Program-made: the position numbers and the translations under genes | DNA from: Gracilaria domingensis | Taxonomy: Eukaryota; Rhodophyta; Florideophyceae; Gracilariales; Gracilariaceae | Assembly: GCA_022539475.1 (NCBI GenBank) | Contig: VCMS01000116.1 | Span: 90,558-154,557, forward strand | Length of the DNA stretch: 64,000 bases | Direction: 5' to 3' | Shown here: in pieces, positions 1 to 10,273 of the stretch | How the letters are laid out: each line of letters opens with the position of its first letter | Position numbering within the stretch: the first letter of the stretch is position 1 | Notes under the pieces: generated by a model | Database searches by the model: none | Seen by the model: the letters and a program-made list of their open reading frames with translations, nothing else | What the model was told of the DNA's origin: nothing

Positions 1-2
1 GC

Positions 3-1787
3 GCTGTTTTGTCCACACAGCAAAAGACAAGATGTACGAAGAATCTGTTGTACTTCTCACCAGAACAACTAAGCAACGGTCACCAATATTACACTGGGGA
101 CATATGGAGCTTCGGCATGGTTGCGTGTTATTTGTTGATAGATGGACCTCATCTTTTGCACAATCCCTCAGAAGAAGCTATTCTACAACTTATTGTGAAC
201 AAGAAGTTGTCTGACAGCGTGAAGAAATGGTGCGCTTGCATTTCTGACGCTGGCTTGCGCGAACTTGTTTCCCGATGCCTTTCTGAAGATCCCGTTTGCA
301 GAATTGACTCTCAGACATTGTCTGACCTTATACAGGCTGCCGTTGATAGGCTGCCTGAAGAGCCAGAGAAAGGACGTCTTAGTCAAATTCCTTACGAGGA
401 TGTTGACGATGTCGTCCTGGACTCCAGTGGTGACACTGCCAATCCCATTGTCGTAGATCCAGATGAAGACAGTGACGAAGTAACGTTCATTGGGAAGAAG
501 CGGGGAAGAGAACCGTCTTCTAGTTCTCCGCCGCGTCGGCGACGTCCTCGTCTTATTCGTGTAGATGATGATGAGTCCGACGAAGAAGAAGACAAGCAGA
601 AGATGCCAACTCCACCCCCTCTACAACCAGAACCGATTTTTCTTAAGGAGGTTAGGGGTCTTGAAGAAGTTAGTAATCTTTACGAAAAGGGTTCGTCTGA
701 ATTCAATGAGGCATTGAATATTATTGACGACTCGAATGGAGATGTAGCGAAAGCCTTTCGGCTGTTCAAGAAAGCTGCCGAATGGGAGTGTGTTGATGCG
801 TATCGCTACTGCGGTCAGTACTTGCTTAACGGCTGGGGTACGGAACAGAACCACGAAGAAGCAGTGAAATACCTCCGAAAAGCAGCAGCTTGGAATGATT
901 CAGAAGCCATCCGCTTACTAGGAGTTTGTCACGAAGAAGGTCATGGAGTGCCTGTGAACGGCGCTGAAGCACTTCGTCTGTACAAGAAAGCAGCTCAGTT
1001 GGGTGAGCCCACTGCAAACACGAATGTTGCAATATGCTACGATAAGGGAGTTGGAGTGCGACGAAATAAACGCACTGCCATATCGTACTACAAGAAAGCT
1101 GCGGCAGAGGACGATGAAGTTGCATTAAATAATCTAGGGGTTCTTTATAATCAGGGTTCCAAACGAGACTTCGCTCTAGCTGTCCGCTACTTCAGGGAGG
1201 CTATCAAGTACGGCAGTCTTGAAGCACAATGTAATCTTGGGGATTGCTACATGTATGGCCAAGGAGTTCCCAAGGATTTCTCCACGGCATTGGAATTGTA
1301 CAATGAGTCCTCCGAGAAGGGCAACCTTGTCGCCCGAACAGAAATGGCTACACTCTATTATCTTGGTTTAGGAGTTCCGGTTGATTATGTTAAAGCACTC
1401 TCCATGTACCGGGAAGCTTCCTCAGTTCCTGAAGCTCTTCGTTGGCTTGGAATAGCGCATTACGATGGAAACGGAGTTGATGAGAACATCGAAGAAGCAG
1501 TTAGATTGTTTCGTCAAGCTATTGATATGGGGAGTCCGGAAGCTAATCTAGATTTGGGGATGTGCTATTTCCTAGGAAAAGGCGTCCCTCAAAGTTATGA
1601 ACAAGCACTTCAGCATTACAAAGTAGCTGCTGAGAACGACTCAAAAGAGGCAAGTTTGTCGATCGGTAACATGTACTTCGAAGGCCTCGGGGTGCAAAAG
1701 GATTTGAACATCGCGTATAAATGGTACAAAGAGGGCGAGGATATCGATCTTACATACATACATGTAGATGATAAACCAAACGTTTGA
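3..1787 (+). CDS. Protein kinase C-lobe fused to a Sel1-repeat (TPR-like) domain, 5' end outside window
   Basis: The reading frame is open to the left edge, so the N-lobe and catalytic loop of the kinase lie outside the window. A splice acceptor near position 20 (cacag) is also possible. Residues 1-115 read as the end of a Ser/Thr kinase domain: an activation-segment motif YFSPEQL, the helix-F motif DIWSFG and a C-terminal arginine (RID). Residues 120-205 are acidic and Ser/Arg-rich, with a basic cluster (SPPRRRRPR) that could be a nuclear signal and a hydrophobic-acidic stretch (IVVDPDEDSDE) resembling a SUMO-interacting motif. From about residue 240 to the end there are nine or ten Sel1 repeats of about 36 residues (A..LY.KAA..G...A...LG..Y..G.GV). 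Sel1 repeats are protein-binding scaffolds; kinase-Sel1 fusions are known in algae, oomycetes and amoebae. The substrate cannot be told. Stop TGA at 1785. Confidence 0.85.
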   Translation, partial: AVLSTQQKTRCTKNLLYFSPEQLSNGHQYYTGDIWSFGMVACYLLIDGPHLLHNPSEEAILQLIVNKKLSDSVKKWCACISDAGLRELVSRCLSEDPVCRIDSQTLSDLIQAAVDRLPEEPEKGRLSQIPYEDVDDVVLDSSGDTANPIVVDPDEDSDEVTFIGKKRGREPSSSSPPRRRRPRLIRVDDDESDEEEDKQKMPTPPPLQPEPIFLKEVRGLEEVSNLYEKGSSEFNEALNIIDDSNGDVAKAFRLFKKAAEWECVDAYRYCGQYLLNGWGTEQNHEEAVKYLRKAAAWNDSEAIRLLGVCHEEGHGVPVNGAEALRLYKKAAQLGEPTANTNVAICYDKGVGVRRNKRTAISYYKKAAAEDDEVALNNLGVLYNQGSKRDFALAVRYFREAIKYGSLEAQCNLGDCYMYGQGVPKDFSTALELYNESSEKGNLVARTEMATLYYLGLGVPVDYVKALSMYREASSVPEALRWLGIAHYDGNGVDENIEEAVRLFRQAIDMGSPEANLDLGMCYFLGKGVPQSYEQALQHYKVAAENDSKEASLSIGNMYFEGLGVQKDLNIAYKWYKEGEDIDLTYIHVDDKPNV

Positions 1788-2297
1788 AGCGAGCACCTTT
1801 ATGACACTAACGAATCGAGGTTACGAAAGTTCAGCCCCGAATATCTTCAGTTTTATTCGTCAGCAAACATGAGAGAACAAAAATAGACGGATGTAGGTAT
1901 CGTTTACACGACTGTCTACACCCTCAATAACATTTGGAGTTGGTGAAGGTAATTCTTGTTAGGTGCTACCCCTCTGGTATTCATCATTCGCTTGTAGTCT
2001 AGCTTTCATGATTGGTCACCATCCGAAGAGGACGATGATCATCATCAACACCTAACTATTTCCTCCCAGATCAGAAGGTTCTGCTCTTTAGCGAGGTAGT
2101 AGCAAACTCTTGTTTCTTGCCTGTCCCAAAAACCAGTCGGAGAGATTCCAACCATCGCTCGTAGAACAGCGGGATGAAACGAATCGCTCGAGTTACCTTC
2201 TCAATCATTGATCACGGAAGTCATTATCTCCCGAAAATACAGAGTAGTTCCTTCCAGAAGAATAATTTCGTATGTCAGTCCGTCAGAACGCAGCAAC
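1788..2297. other. Intergenic region between two convergent genes
   Basis: 510 bases separate the 3' ends of the kinase/Sel1 gene (plus) and the four-TM gene (minus). I see no coding region, RNA gene or strong repeat. It should hold both 3' untranslated regions and polyadenylation signals; none is clear enough to place. Confidence 0.5.
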
Positions 2298-2969
2298 CTA
2301 CGCGTTTCCATTGTTCTTGTCATCTACTTCTTTCGAGTCTTCCACGATCCCATTCGGAGATTGGTCTGAATCAGGCCCTGAATCGGTTTTCGGGGATCCA
2401 ACCTGTTTCATGTATTCCTCTTCTGGAGTTTCAACATCGGTTATTCCCTTCTCAATGTCTTCCATTTTCTCTCGAGTAGTCTGGGATTTGGCTCCTAATG
2501 GACAAGGACCGTCACTGCTTGTGAGCACCATGAACAGCGCGACGCAAACAAGCACCTCTGCTATCCACGCGAACGTGACAGCAATAATGTTGCCAAGGCC
2601 ACCAATATTGACGATGGGGACTCCATTGTCTACCACGCCTCCTATGGTGACAATACTTCCAACACCGGTACCGGTTCTGACAGAAGACACTACTCCAACG
2701 CAAATCGAATACAAAACGAACAAGATAACGACAAAAATAAGTTCGAGTTTGATGATGGGCTCAATATCACAGAGAAGAGCAAGGCACACAACAAGACTGA
2801 AAATCGTTCCCAAAACTCCTATGGTAATGATACCCCTTAGGCGGACAGGGCAGGAGTTGAATGTGTCACAGACTTCGGCAACATTACCAAAAACCACAAG
2901 AGAGCAGAGAGTAATCACTCCATAAACCCAGCTTCGAACCCGGCGGTTGTTAAGGTTGAAATCAGACAT
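2298..2969 (-). CDS. Four-transmembrane protein with an acidic cytosolic tail, unrecognised family
   Basis: The 223-residue frame starts at ATG 2969. It has four hydrophobic segments at about residues 14-32, 44-67, 75-97 and 122-150, then a charged acidic tail of about 70 residues rich in Glu, Asp and Ser. The short N terminus, the four evenly spaced helices and a cysteine pair (CDTFNSC) between helices 1 and 2 resemble the MARVEL/tetraspan topology. I see no family signature strong enough to name it. Membrane location is inferred from hydrophobicity; function is unknown. The hydrophobic pattern and the clean start make a shadow frame unlikely. Confidence 0.7.
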   Translation of the reverse strand: MSDFNLNNRRVRSWVYGVITLCSLVVFGNVAEVCDTFNSCPVRLRGIITIGVLGTIFSLVVCLALLCDIEPIIKLELIFVVILFVLYSICVGVVSSVRTGTGVGSIVTIGGVVDNGVPIVNIGGLGNIIAVTFAWIAEVLVCVALFMVLTSSDGPCPLGAKSQTTREKMEDIEKGITDVETPEEEYMKQVGSPKTDSGPDSDQSPNGIVEDSKEVDDKNNGNA

Positions 2970-5128
2970 CCTTTGTTCTCGAAGTCAGCGACAGCTTCTT
3001 GCTTGATTCGACTGAATTTGACCTTCCCTCGCTCCCTGGGTGTGATAAATGTGTTGGGTCATGCAAATGATACAGACCTCGGAAAGGTCATTTATACTCT
3101 TCGGAGTCGATACCAATTCTTTACTGGTCTGCTTCAGACTGTAATCACGGAAATTGATCACATATGGCAGGAATGCTACATGGTTGGGACGACTACATGC
3201 ATTCAATGTATTTAGAAGACCAAACAAGGGAAATACTGAGCAATAGTCACACCACGCAGTTGAACACATTTACACGAGAAGTCATGGACCGGCTCATTCA
3301 GTTGATATTGCGGGACAAGTTGGCAGTACCAGCAAGTACTTCCATTGCAGTATACGGAAGGAGCATGAGGTCCATGCGACTGTGTTTAAAGAGCGACCCT
3401 ATTAATCGAGCATACTAGTAAGAAGCACACGACTTCCTTGTGAGGGAGCTGTCTTACGAATCCCGTTCATTCCGAAGACCTTCAGTTTCGTGGGCCATGA
3501 AGGCTAACATTTTAAAAGCCACATAGTGTGACTACGAGAATGTGGTGGTTTGAATTCAAAAAATGTTCGTCCTTCGAGACAGCTTCTAGGGTTGACGGCA
3601 CGCACGTCTTAGTTCCGGATACCCTACACAATACACTAGTTTGTCCTCAAACAAAACTGTGAAAGGGGATTTGGACCTCTGATCGTGCCCTATTATAGAT
3701 GGCTAGTACATGTCCAGAAAACGTATGCAACATACGGGGCGGCAAAGGACCCTTCTCGCTAAACTTCGAGGAGAAAGCGTTCCACTGTCAGATGCATGGG
3801 GTCGCGCTCCATTTTGCTGAATGTCTTTACGAAGCTGACGTCAGCTACGATATGCAGAAGAACAGCTGTGATTATTAGGGGCGCTTGGAAGATATGAAGT
3901 TGGCCTAGGCTGGCCTAGCGCACAACATTGGGAGATATATATATCCTCGTCAAGGCTGATAGGTTACGTGTCAGCCTTGACCAAGATTGTTTACTGCCCA
4001 ACTAGTAGCAGCTCATATTCATACATGTTATGGAGGGCAGAGTATCGCCACTAGTCGCAATTCAGTTAAAGAAATGGGCCACCTGGCAATGCCTGACCCA
4101 TAACTTGATGAAGGGGCAAAGCCATCCTGTCTCAACGGCTCTCTTGGCTGGCTCAAGACCAATACGTTTCGACTGTGTCCCTCTGCAGAGGCTCCATGCG
4201 CTAAACTGACGCAATGCTGGTAAACAGTGTCGCATATCATCAAAACTGTTGCTTAGGCCTTAACGCAGAAGTTTCCGCCAAAGAACGACCAGAAGATGAA
4301 CCTTATTCCCGAAATCTGTATGACGTTAGTTCTGATATTCAAGGGCAAGTTGCGAAGATATCCAATACTTGCATCTCGTTGTGGAGATATAGCAATGATT
4401 GCGACGGAAATATCGACCATGTCCTGGGAAGACAAGTGAAAGAATGCTTCTTTCAAGAAAAACACTGGTGCTCAATTCCAAGTCGGAATTAGATATAGAT
4501 GCTCACACACATACAGAGCAGATCCCCATAGCCGTAATATGACGGTGACTTGCGTGGAGTTAGTGAACAAAACGGTGGAGGTGCGTCACCAAAGCTGCTC
4601 TGGTCCGGTTGAGGAGTAAGCAACTGCGTCAACGCAGCTCATCGTCCAGGCGTTGGACTAAGCTTTCTCTCTCTCTCCCATTTGTGGGTATCTTTAGTAC
4701 CTTAGGTGCAGGACGTTTCTGTTGAAAGAAAGTTTCTCTCACTAGAGAGCCAACGGGCGAAGTCGGCCTTCCCGCGAGCGTCAACGAGCGATGTGGCGGC
4801 CCGAGACAGAGATGCTTTCGCGTACGGCGTTCCGGCCCCACGGCCGCGTCGCGTACACCGATCGTCGTAGTCAGAATATCTTTTGCATTAAAAGCTGCAG
4901 AGTAGAAACTTTCTACTAGAAAGGGATGTAGATCGATTGATTGTTCTCGAAGATACTTCACCAATAAATAGATTAATGGAAATTACTGACTTGCTCATCG
5001 GACAACAACCCGGAAGCGAATAAGAAAGGGTTGGGAATGTCCCCAGCTGAACGAGTGAGATCCAAAGGCATTTTTCTGATTCTCCACATCTTCCCAGCGT
5101 GGTTTCTCTTCTCGAACGCTTCGAAGAT
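2970..5128. other. 2.2 kb without a convincing gene
   Basis: Only short overlapping frames on both strands occur here, none with recognisable domains or consistent coding character. The longest, 4629-4964 minus (111 residues), has no motif I recognise. A short hairpin lies at 3949-3981. The left part is upstream of the four-TM gene and should contain its promoter. The right part precedes the gene at 5129. A split gene with unrecognised introns cannot be excluded. Confidence 0.4.
3949..3981. repeat. Short perfect hairpin
   Basis: GTCAAGGCTGA at 3949-3959 and its exact reverse complement at 3971-3981 form an 11 bp stem with an 11 nt loop, just after an ATATATATAT run. It has no assigned function and may be a trace of a small transposon. 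Confidence 0.6.
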
Positions 5129-6043
5129 ATGGTTTGTTACACGAAATTTGCCTTTCTCACTTTTCCGATAAAGACACACATCACTGGCGAAAGAAGCCAT
5201 GCACCAATGCAGCATGGGCTGCAATCAAGTCTTTGTGAGGAACAACGGACCCTTCACCGGAAGACTATAGCTGCTGTTGGTAGTTCGGGACCATCGCGGA
5301 GAGACAATATTGAATCGCGTCCTCTCAAAGCCAGATATCCGCAGGGTCGACACCAGCCGTTTAAGCTAGCACCTCTCCATTTCGTAAACCTTACAAATGG
5401 AGTCGAAGCCTTACCACAGCTTCGGAACATGACTGAGGACGAAAAAGTTCGATTTACGAGGATCCAAAGCTCACTCTGCGAAAGCGGAGCGTATAACAAG
5501 ATTTTGGCACAGGTAGACAATGAACTACTTTTTGCGTTGGCCTGTGGAAGAGACTGTTATGTATATGATTTCGGCAGCAGAGATAAGAAGAGTGGTGTTC
5601 CCAGAGCACTTTTTCTGGGGATACAATTCATCAAATGGAGCCTCGCATATCTCTGGTTCGGAACAGAAGCTCCAACACTTGTTCCAAGCAGAGTGCTGGT
5701 GCGCGGAAAGAATTTGGTTCCATACTGGCGCAATGAGGTGATGCCGTACAAAATTGAAAAGGATACGAAACAGAAGTTGAGGTATTTCACTGCATACGCA
5801 CGAGAACTTGCCGTGACGAGCATAAATTTGAACGCAGTATATGGGAAAGTGAGTGAAATAGACGGATGCAAAGAACTACACATCAAAATAGTTCGAGAGT
5901 GGCTCGAAGCGCAAGATAAAACTGAAGAAATGAATCCACATATTGCATCTTGGATGACAAGCTGCGGTTTTGCTCTTTACGACCCCAATTCAACGTTCGA
6001 ACAGCTAACGGAAACTCAGACATGGATCGCCTCTCTCAAGTGA
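5129..6043 (+). CDS. Conserved-looking protein of unknown function, plastid-type
   Basis: The frame is open from 5099. The first ATG is 5129, and a second in-frame ATG at 5207 gives an N terminus that looks more like a transit peptide (Ser/Arg/Lys-rich, few acidic residues); the true start is undecided. The core begins near FVNLTNGVEALPQL and runs through a region with LDN-like spacing (VDNELLFALACG, YDFGSRDKK, RALFLGIQFIKW). I have a faint impression of similarity to uncharacterised plant chloroplast proteins that share a LTNG-E-P motif, but cannot name the family. About 300 residues, no membrane segments. It runs toward RPS18 (minus strand), ending 177 bases from it. Confidence 0.55.
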   Translation: MVCYTKFAFLTFPIKTHITGERSHAPMQHGLQSSLCEEQRTLHRKTIAAVGSSGPSRRDNIESRPLKARYPQGRHQPFKLAPLHFVNLTNGVEALPQLRNMTEDEKVRFTRIQSSLCESGAYNKILAQVDNELLFALACGRDCYVYDFGSRDKKSGVPRALFLGIQFIKWSLAYLWFGTEAPTLVPSRVLVRGKNLVPYWRNEVMPYKIEKDTKQKLRYFTAYARELAVTSINLNAVYGKVSEIDGCKELHIKIVREWLEAQDKTEEMNPHIASWMTSCGFALYDPNSTFEQLTETQTWIASLK

Positions 6044-6220
6044 AGAGAGGTAAGATACTAAAGACAACAAGGAAGACCCAATACCACTACTCTTTGAGCA
6101 TTGACCAGAGTGCGATAGCCTGTATCATGCGGCCTTCTAGGCACAAGTTGTAAACTACTACAACTCCGATTAGCAAATCGTAACAACCGCATACGAGCCA
6201 TAATCCGAGAGGTTGTTGCT

Positions 6221-6685
6221 TTATGCCTTTTTCTTAGATACACCCACAGTACGTCCACGGCGACCAGTGGTCTTTGTATGCTGACCACGAACGCGAAGAC
6301 CGAAATAGTGTCGCATACCGCGATGAGAACGGATCTTTCTCAACCGATCGAGATCTTCTCTCATCTTGAAATCCAGCTGATTAGCGATGAGTTGTGTAGT
6401 CTTCCCGTCCTTAAAATCGCGTTGCCTGTTAAGGAAATAGTCCGGGATCTTGAACTGGCGCGGACTTTGAATGATAGTAACGATGCGATCAATCTCTTCG
6501 TTGGTGAGGGAGCCAGCGCGCTTTGTGAGATCTATATCAGCTTTCTTGAGAACGAGATTCGAAAAGCGGCGACCAACACCTTTGATCGAGGTGAGCGCGT
6601 ACATAACCTTCTGGCGACCGTCGATGTTAGTATTCAACACACGAAGAATGTGCTGAAAATCCTCGCCTTCCATGACAACAGCCAT
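6221..6685 (-). CDS. RPS18: 40S ribosomal protein S18 (uS13)
   Basis: The 154-residue protein is collinear with eukaryotic uS13 over its whole length (family length about 152). Recognisable stretches are [18 protein letters not shown] near the N terminus, [20 protein letters not shown] in the middle, and the C-terminal block [20 protein letters not shown] followed by a short basic tail. uS13 sits in the head of the small subunit and contacts the large subunit and P-site tRNA. The gene has no visible intron. Start ATG 6685; a second ATG four codons in (MEGEDF) would also fit. It lies divergent from the exonuclease gene at 7226. Confidence 0.97.
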   Translation of the reverse strand: MAVVMEGEDFQHILRVLNTNIDGRQKVMYALTSIKGVGRRFSNLVLKKADIDLTKRAGSLTNEEIDRIVTIIQSPRQFKIPDYFLNRQRDFKDGKTTQLIANQLDFKMREDLDRLRKIRSHRGMRHYFGLRVRGQHTKTTGRRGRTVGVSKKKA

Positions 6686-7225
6686 CTTTCCGCAATGCCT
6701 AGCAGCCTTTGGATTCGCTTAACTGAGTTTAGATAGAGAGCTGCAGAGGGTGGTTTTGCCTCTTGAAAGAGTCGGATGTACTCAGCGACTTTTCTGCCAA
6801 CCCAGTATCGATGTACTAGAGATGGTAACCGATAGGGAAAGTCGCCGGCGGGACAAATTCCTAGAAATGAACACGTCATCCACGTTGATGTACATTGTAC
6901 AATTTGCAGAAAATTAAACACGAAAACCAAGTAAAGGTTGAAATTTTCAACTTGACCATCCTGGATGGCGCAGCTCTACTAATGGGAAGCATCATGTTAC
7001 ATGATGTAGATGTAGACATTTTGACCAATCTATGTAACATACCAGGGGTAATATGTTGGTTCAGCTTCGTAAAGCCGGAGCCTGAAAGTTTGAAACTCTC
7101 TCCATCGCCGTCGAAGGCAACGCTGCTACGTCGTTGTGGAGTGCATTGGTGTACCGGCAACTTATGAATAGCTTGTGTATTGCTGTGGTGTCAAGGGCGT
7201 GAATCATAACGCTGAGAAAGACAGG
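6686..7225. promoter_or_regulatory. Divergent intergenic region between RPS18 and REX4-like gene
   Basis: 540 bases separate the two divergent starts, so the region should carry both promoters. It holds no convincing coding frame. AT-rich stretches and a short palindrome (GTACATTGTAC, about 6891) are present. No TATA box can be assigned with confidence. Confidence 0.4.
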
Positions 7226-8140
7226 ATGCAAGATTTTGTTCGGGAGGCAGTTTTTGCATCCCTTCGGAACGATGAAAAGATCGATAGAACTTTAGCAGGG
7301 GGTAGTAATCCGGGTGCCAAGGCCTCCGAAGTAGTCATTTCCTCAACGACCGCGAAAGAGACAGCGACAAAGAAGCGAAAAAGGGTAAGCTCAAACTGGA
7401 AGCAGCTTCAGAAAACCCTGCCAAAGACTGCGTTGCGAAACACAAAGAGGACGAGGACTGCAAAAGAAGTCGAGGGCAAGACTAATGATATGTTGCAAGA
7501 TGCTTCGCAGGTCAGCTCATTTATGAAACGGCCTGTCATCAAGACCGACAGAGTGACTGATGTTGTTGCTTTGGATTGTGAAATGGTTGGTGTTGGAGCT
7601 GGCGGGAAACAGAGTGCTCTAGCCCGTGTCTCAATCGTGAATTACTCTGGAGATGTCTTGTATGACAAATTTGTCAAGGTGAAGGAACGGGTTACTGATT
7701 ATAGGACAAAGTGGTCCGGGGTGAAGCCGGAAGATGTTGCTTTGGATTCTACGACGGCAGTGGAACCGTACGAGGCACAGAAAGCAGTTGGAGACATAAT
7801 AAGAGGTAGAACTATAGTGGGTCACGCATTGAAGAATGACTTAAAAGTTATGAGAATATCTCATCCGTGGCAGGATGTGCGAGATACATCCATCTTCTTC
7901 AAGAAGCTTTGGAGGACGCAGGGGCGCCGCACAGCAGTCGGTCCTAAGTTGAGTGTTATCGTTGCCGAGGTGCTCGGTGTGGATACTTTCCAAAAGAATG
8001 AACATGATTCATGCGAAGATGCGCGTGCCGCACTCGCGCTGTACAAACGATATCGAAAGGCCTGGGAGTCAAGTTTGAAGAAGGGAAAGGGTAGAGCGCC
8101 TATTGCAGGGCAGCCGTCGACCAACAGGGGCGGCCAGTAA
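7226..8140 (+). CDS. REX4: REX4-like 3'-5' RNA exonuclease (DEDDh family)
   Basis: The first ATG in the open frame is 7226; the frame extends upstream only through GTG codons. The 304-residue protein has a basic N-terminal third with nuclear/nucleolar-type signals (KKRKRVSSNWKQ) and a C-terminal exonuclease domain at about 110-285. All DEDDh catalytic elements are present: Exo I DCEMVG (D, E), Exo II GHALKNDL (D) and Exo III HDSCEDARA (H and D, five apart). REX4/ISG20L2-type enzymes trim precursor ribosomal RNA in the nucleolus. The length matches yeast Rex4 (289). Assignment to REX4 rather than another ISG20-type exonuclease rests on length and the basic N terminus. Confidence 0.9.
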   Translation: MQDFVREAVFASLRNDEKIDRTLAGGSNPGAKASEVVISSTTAKETATKKRKRVSSNWKQLQKTLPKTALRNTKRTRTAKEVEGKTNDMLQDASQVSSFMKRPVIKTDRVTDVVALDCEMVGVGAGGKQSALARVSIVNYSGDVLYDKFVKVKERVTDYRTKWSGVKPEDVALDSTTAVEPYEAQKAVGDIIRGRTIVGHALKNDLKVMRISHPWQDVRDTSIFFKKLWRTQGRRTAVGPKLSVIVAEVLGVDTFQKNEHDSCEDARAALALYKRYRKAWESSLKKGKGRAPIAGQPSTNRGGQ

Positions 8141-8544
8141 GAAAGCCATCGTAATGGGATGAATGTGTGAGAAAGGTCTTCGGCCAGTTATTGGAAGAGT
8201 TTTCTGACGCTGTTGATCTCGTTCTGTTCATGCTCTACGGAACTAAACGGACTCGCTGCGGGATGGATGGGGCGATAGTTTTTCTTGCCAAGAGCCAATA
8301 TGAGCAAGTAGCGGTGTAGGCTTTTTTAATTTCATTCAGGTTTCTTGCTAGTGGGCTCTCGACCAGTGACGCAGCCGAATACCAAACGAGGCAAGGACGG
8401 GAAAAGTCATTTTGCAACCTTGCTCATGTTGAATTGCCGTTCGCATTGGAAACGATACTGCCGAGGGAAGCGGATGACATCGAGTTGATGGGTGTCGCCT
8501 TCGGGACAAAGATGGCACAGCTTCCAAGGCTTTTGCATCCGAAT
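8141..8544. other. Intergenic region, about 400 bases
   Basis: Lies between the REX4-like gene and the next plus-strand gene. No RNA gene or repeat is visible. The frame of the downstream gene is open from 8434, so part of this stretch could be coding if an upstream ATG (8488 or 8512) is used. Confidence 0.4.
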
Positions 8545-9138
8545 ATGTCAAGGGTGATTCCCTTGGTAAAGTTACGCACCACGTCGACGCCGACCTTCAA
8601 CCTTCGTCGCTATGCATCCGAAAGTATCATACGGAAAGTCAGAGACAGAGAGCTTCCAGTTCTCCGTCGCCAAGGGAAGCGAAACTCACCCTCACTGAAG
8701 ATTGTGTTCTCAGACGAGACGATGCAAAGAGAGCGTTCGGTTACTGCGCTGGCTTTGATTCTCAAGCGCCCTCTCTATCACACTAAACGCGTATCCAAGC
8801 TTCTCGAATCCCACATTTCCGTACGAAAGCAACTGCTGAAGAACCGGAAGAGAAGAATGATACTTACCAAATCACCGGTTACCGGACGAGGAATGTATTT
8901 GCCGAAAGACGAACAGCAATTTTTGACGCAGCCACGTCGATCTCTTTTGAACTTGGTAAGAAGCAAAGTGAGCATTTCTCTTGTGGATGAACGCCACTTG
9001 CTGGAAATTAGTGTGAACACAGACTTCTTTCATAAGTTTGGTTTCACCGGGAGAATGTTTGTGGATCGTTTGCCTTTTGATATACCATCAGACTCGTTCT
9101 CACAACCAGCGCTCAAGGCACTTATTAAAAACGTCTGA
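8545..9138 (+). CDS. Basic protein with organelle-targeting-like N terminus, unknown function
   Basis: The frame is open from 8434 (TTG); in-frame ATGs lie at 8488, 8512 and 8545. The last gives an N terminus MSRVIPLVKLRTTSTP followed by NLRRYAS, which looks like a mitochondrial presequence: basic, hydroxylated, no acidic residues, with an R-R-Y-A-S site typical of presequence cleavage. The mature part of about 170 residues is rich in Arg, Lys and Leu, with no domain I recognise. A mitochondrial ribosomal or RNA-binding protein would fit the composition but is a guess. Stop at 9136-9138. Confidence 0.5.
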   Translation: MSRVIPLVKLRTTSTPTFNLRRYASESIIRKVRDRELPVLRRQGKRNSPSLKIVFSDETMQRERSVTALALILKRPLYHTKRVSKLLESHISVRKQLLKNRKRRMILTKSPVTGRGMYLPKDEQQFLTQPRRSLLNLVRSKVSISLVDERHLLEISVNTDFFHKFGFTGRMFVDRLPFDIPSDSFSQPALKALIKNV

Positions 9139-10273
9139 AGAGGGAAATATGGACGGCGATATAGGCCAGTATTGCCCTTCCACATCGGCATGCAACTTGA
9201 CGTATTGTAAGTGCTTGGTTTTCGTCAGACTCTCTCTCTTTTATGCTCATCCGCCCCCAATTACGAGGCAGAAGTAAGGCTATCTCTTAGGCTAAAGGTA
9301 GAAAGCTATCCTTCTCTCCCGAAGAAAGCCAAAAACTGAGATGACCTATTGGGCATCGCTAGCTGTACGAATCTTTACTTACGGGGAGGTTGCGGAGAAG
9401 ATCAACGAGAAGAATCAATGGCTATACGGGGTTCGGGACGAGCTTGAATGCACACTTTTTTTTTCACTCAATACTCCGGCCTGGAAGCTAAGGCTATCTA
9501 AGCGACAAATGCTTTCCTGGGTGCATGGTTCCCCCTAGCTAGTACTACATATCAATACCGCTTAACAAGTTGCAAGTTCCCAAGTTTTAAATGCTACACA
9601 CAGAAACAGAGCATGCTGCTCTTCAGATGATGAAAGTCCGTACTTTCTTCTTTCTTTTTTATGAGCGACGGTACGTCAATTACGCGTGGGGTTTGTCACA
9701 GACCTCCAGTCACCCTAAAACTTCCCTATACGTAGGTACCATCTACAATCTTGCAGCTGTAGTACAGCAAAAGAAGTTAGTACGCTCACTGTAACAGTGA
9801 GCGTACTACCAAGGGTAACTTCTTTTGCTGTACAAGAAAATCATGAAGTCCGTACATTTTAACGACAACCAAGGCGTAAAAGGATACTCTTTAGTGTGTG
9901 TATCATGTGTAAACCATGTCTTTCTGGAACACTTGGCTTTTTCTTTATCCGAGTTCATGAAGTACCGTCGTACTGTCCGTAGGTTTCAGCCAAAGGATCG
10001 GAATTAGCATCGCGACGAGTACGCATTGCATACTCGTCACAATGTTGCTTGAATTGGGCTTTTTCTTCTTTATTTTGGACGGTGGTTTCTTATTGCAAAC
10101 CTGCAGTAAAGCTTTCAGAGAAAACTTTCTTCAGGAAGGCCAAAAAGTTCTGTGTTATGCTTGATCAGCCGTTGGACGGATGATTTAGCTTCGCGCAGCT
10201 GACCCCTGAATAGGTCCCATCGAGAAATGCTTGACAAGCGAACGTCTCAAAACGATATGTTTGTAACTGGGCT
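9139..10273. other. 1.1 kb intergenic region containing a small palindromic element
   Basis: No convincing coding frame lies between the plus gene ending at 9138 and the protoporphyrinogen oxidase gene (minus) ending at 10274. Both genes end here. The notable content is the 70 bp palindromic element at 9763-9832. Confidence 0.5.
9763..9832. mobile_element. 70 bp palindromic MITE, Tc1/mariner type by its TA flanks
   Basis: The element starts TACAGCAAAAGAAGTTA and ends with the inverse TAACTTCTTTTGCTGTA. Inside lies a second perfect pair, AGTACGCTCACTGT and its complement, around a short centre. The whole unit folds into one hairpin with an interruption of a few bases on the right arm. TA dinucleotides at both ends fit TA target duplication as in Tc1/mariner-derived miniature elements. 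It has no coding capacity. Confidence 0.65.

Noticed and set aside
4740-4870. GC-rich stretch considered as a tRNA or other structured RNA gene
   Set aside because: No T-arm consensus and no cloverleaf pairing could be drawn.
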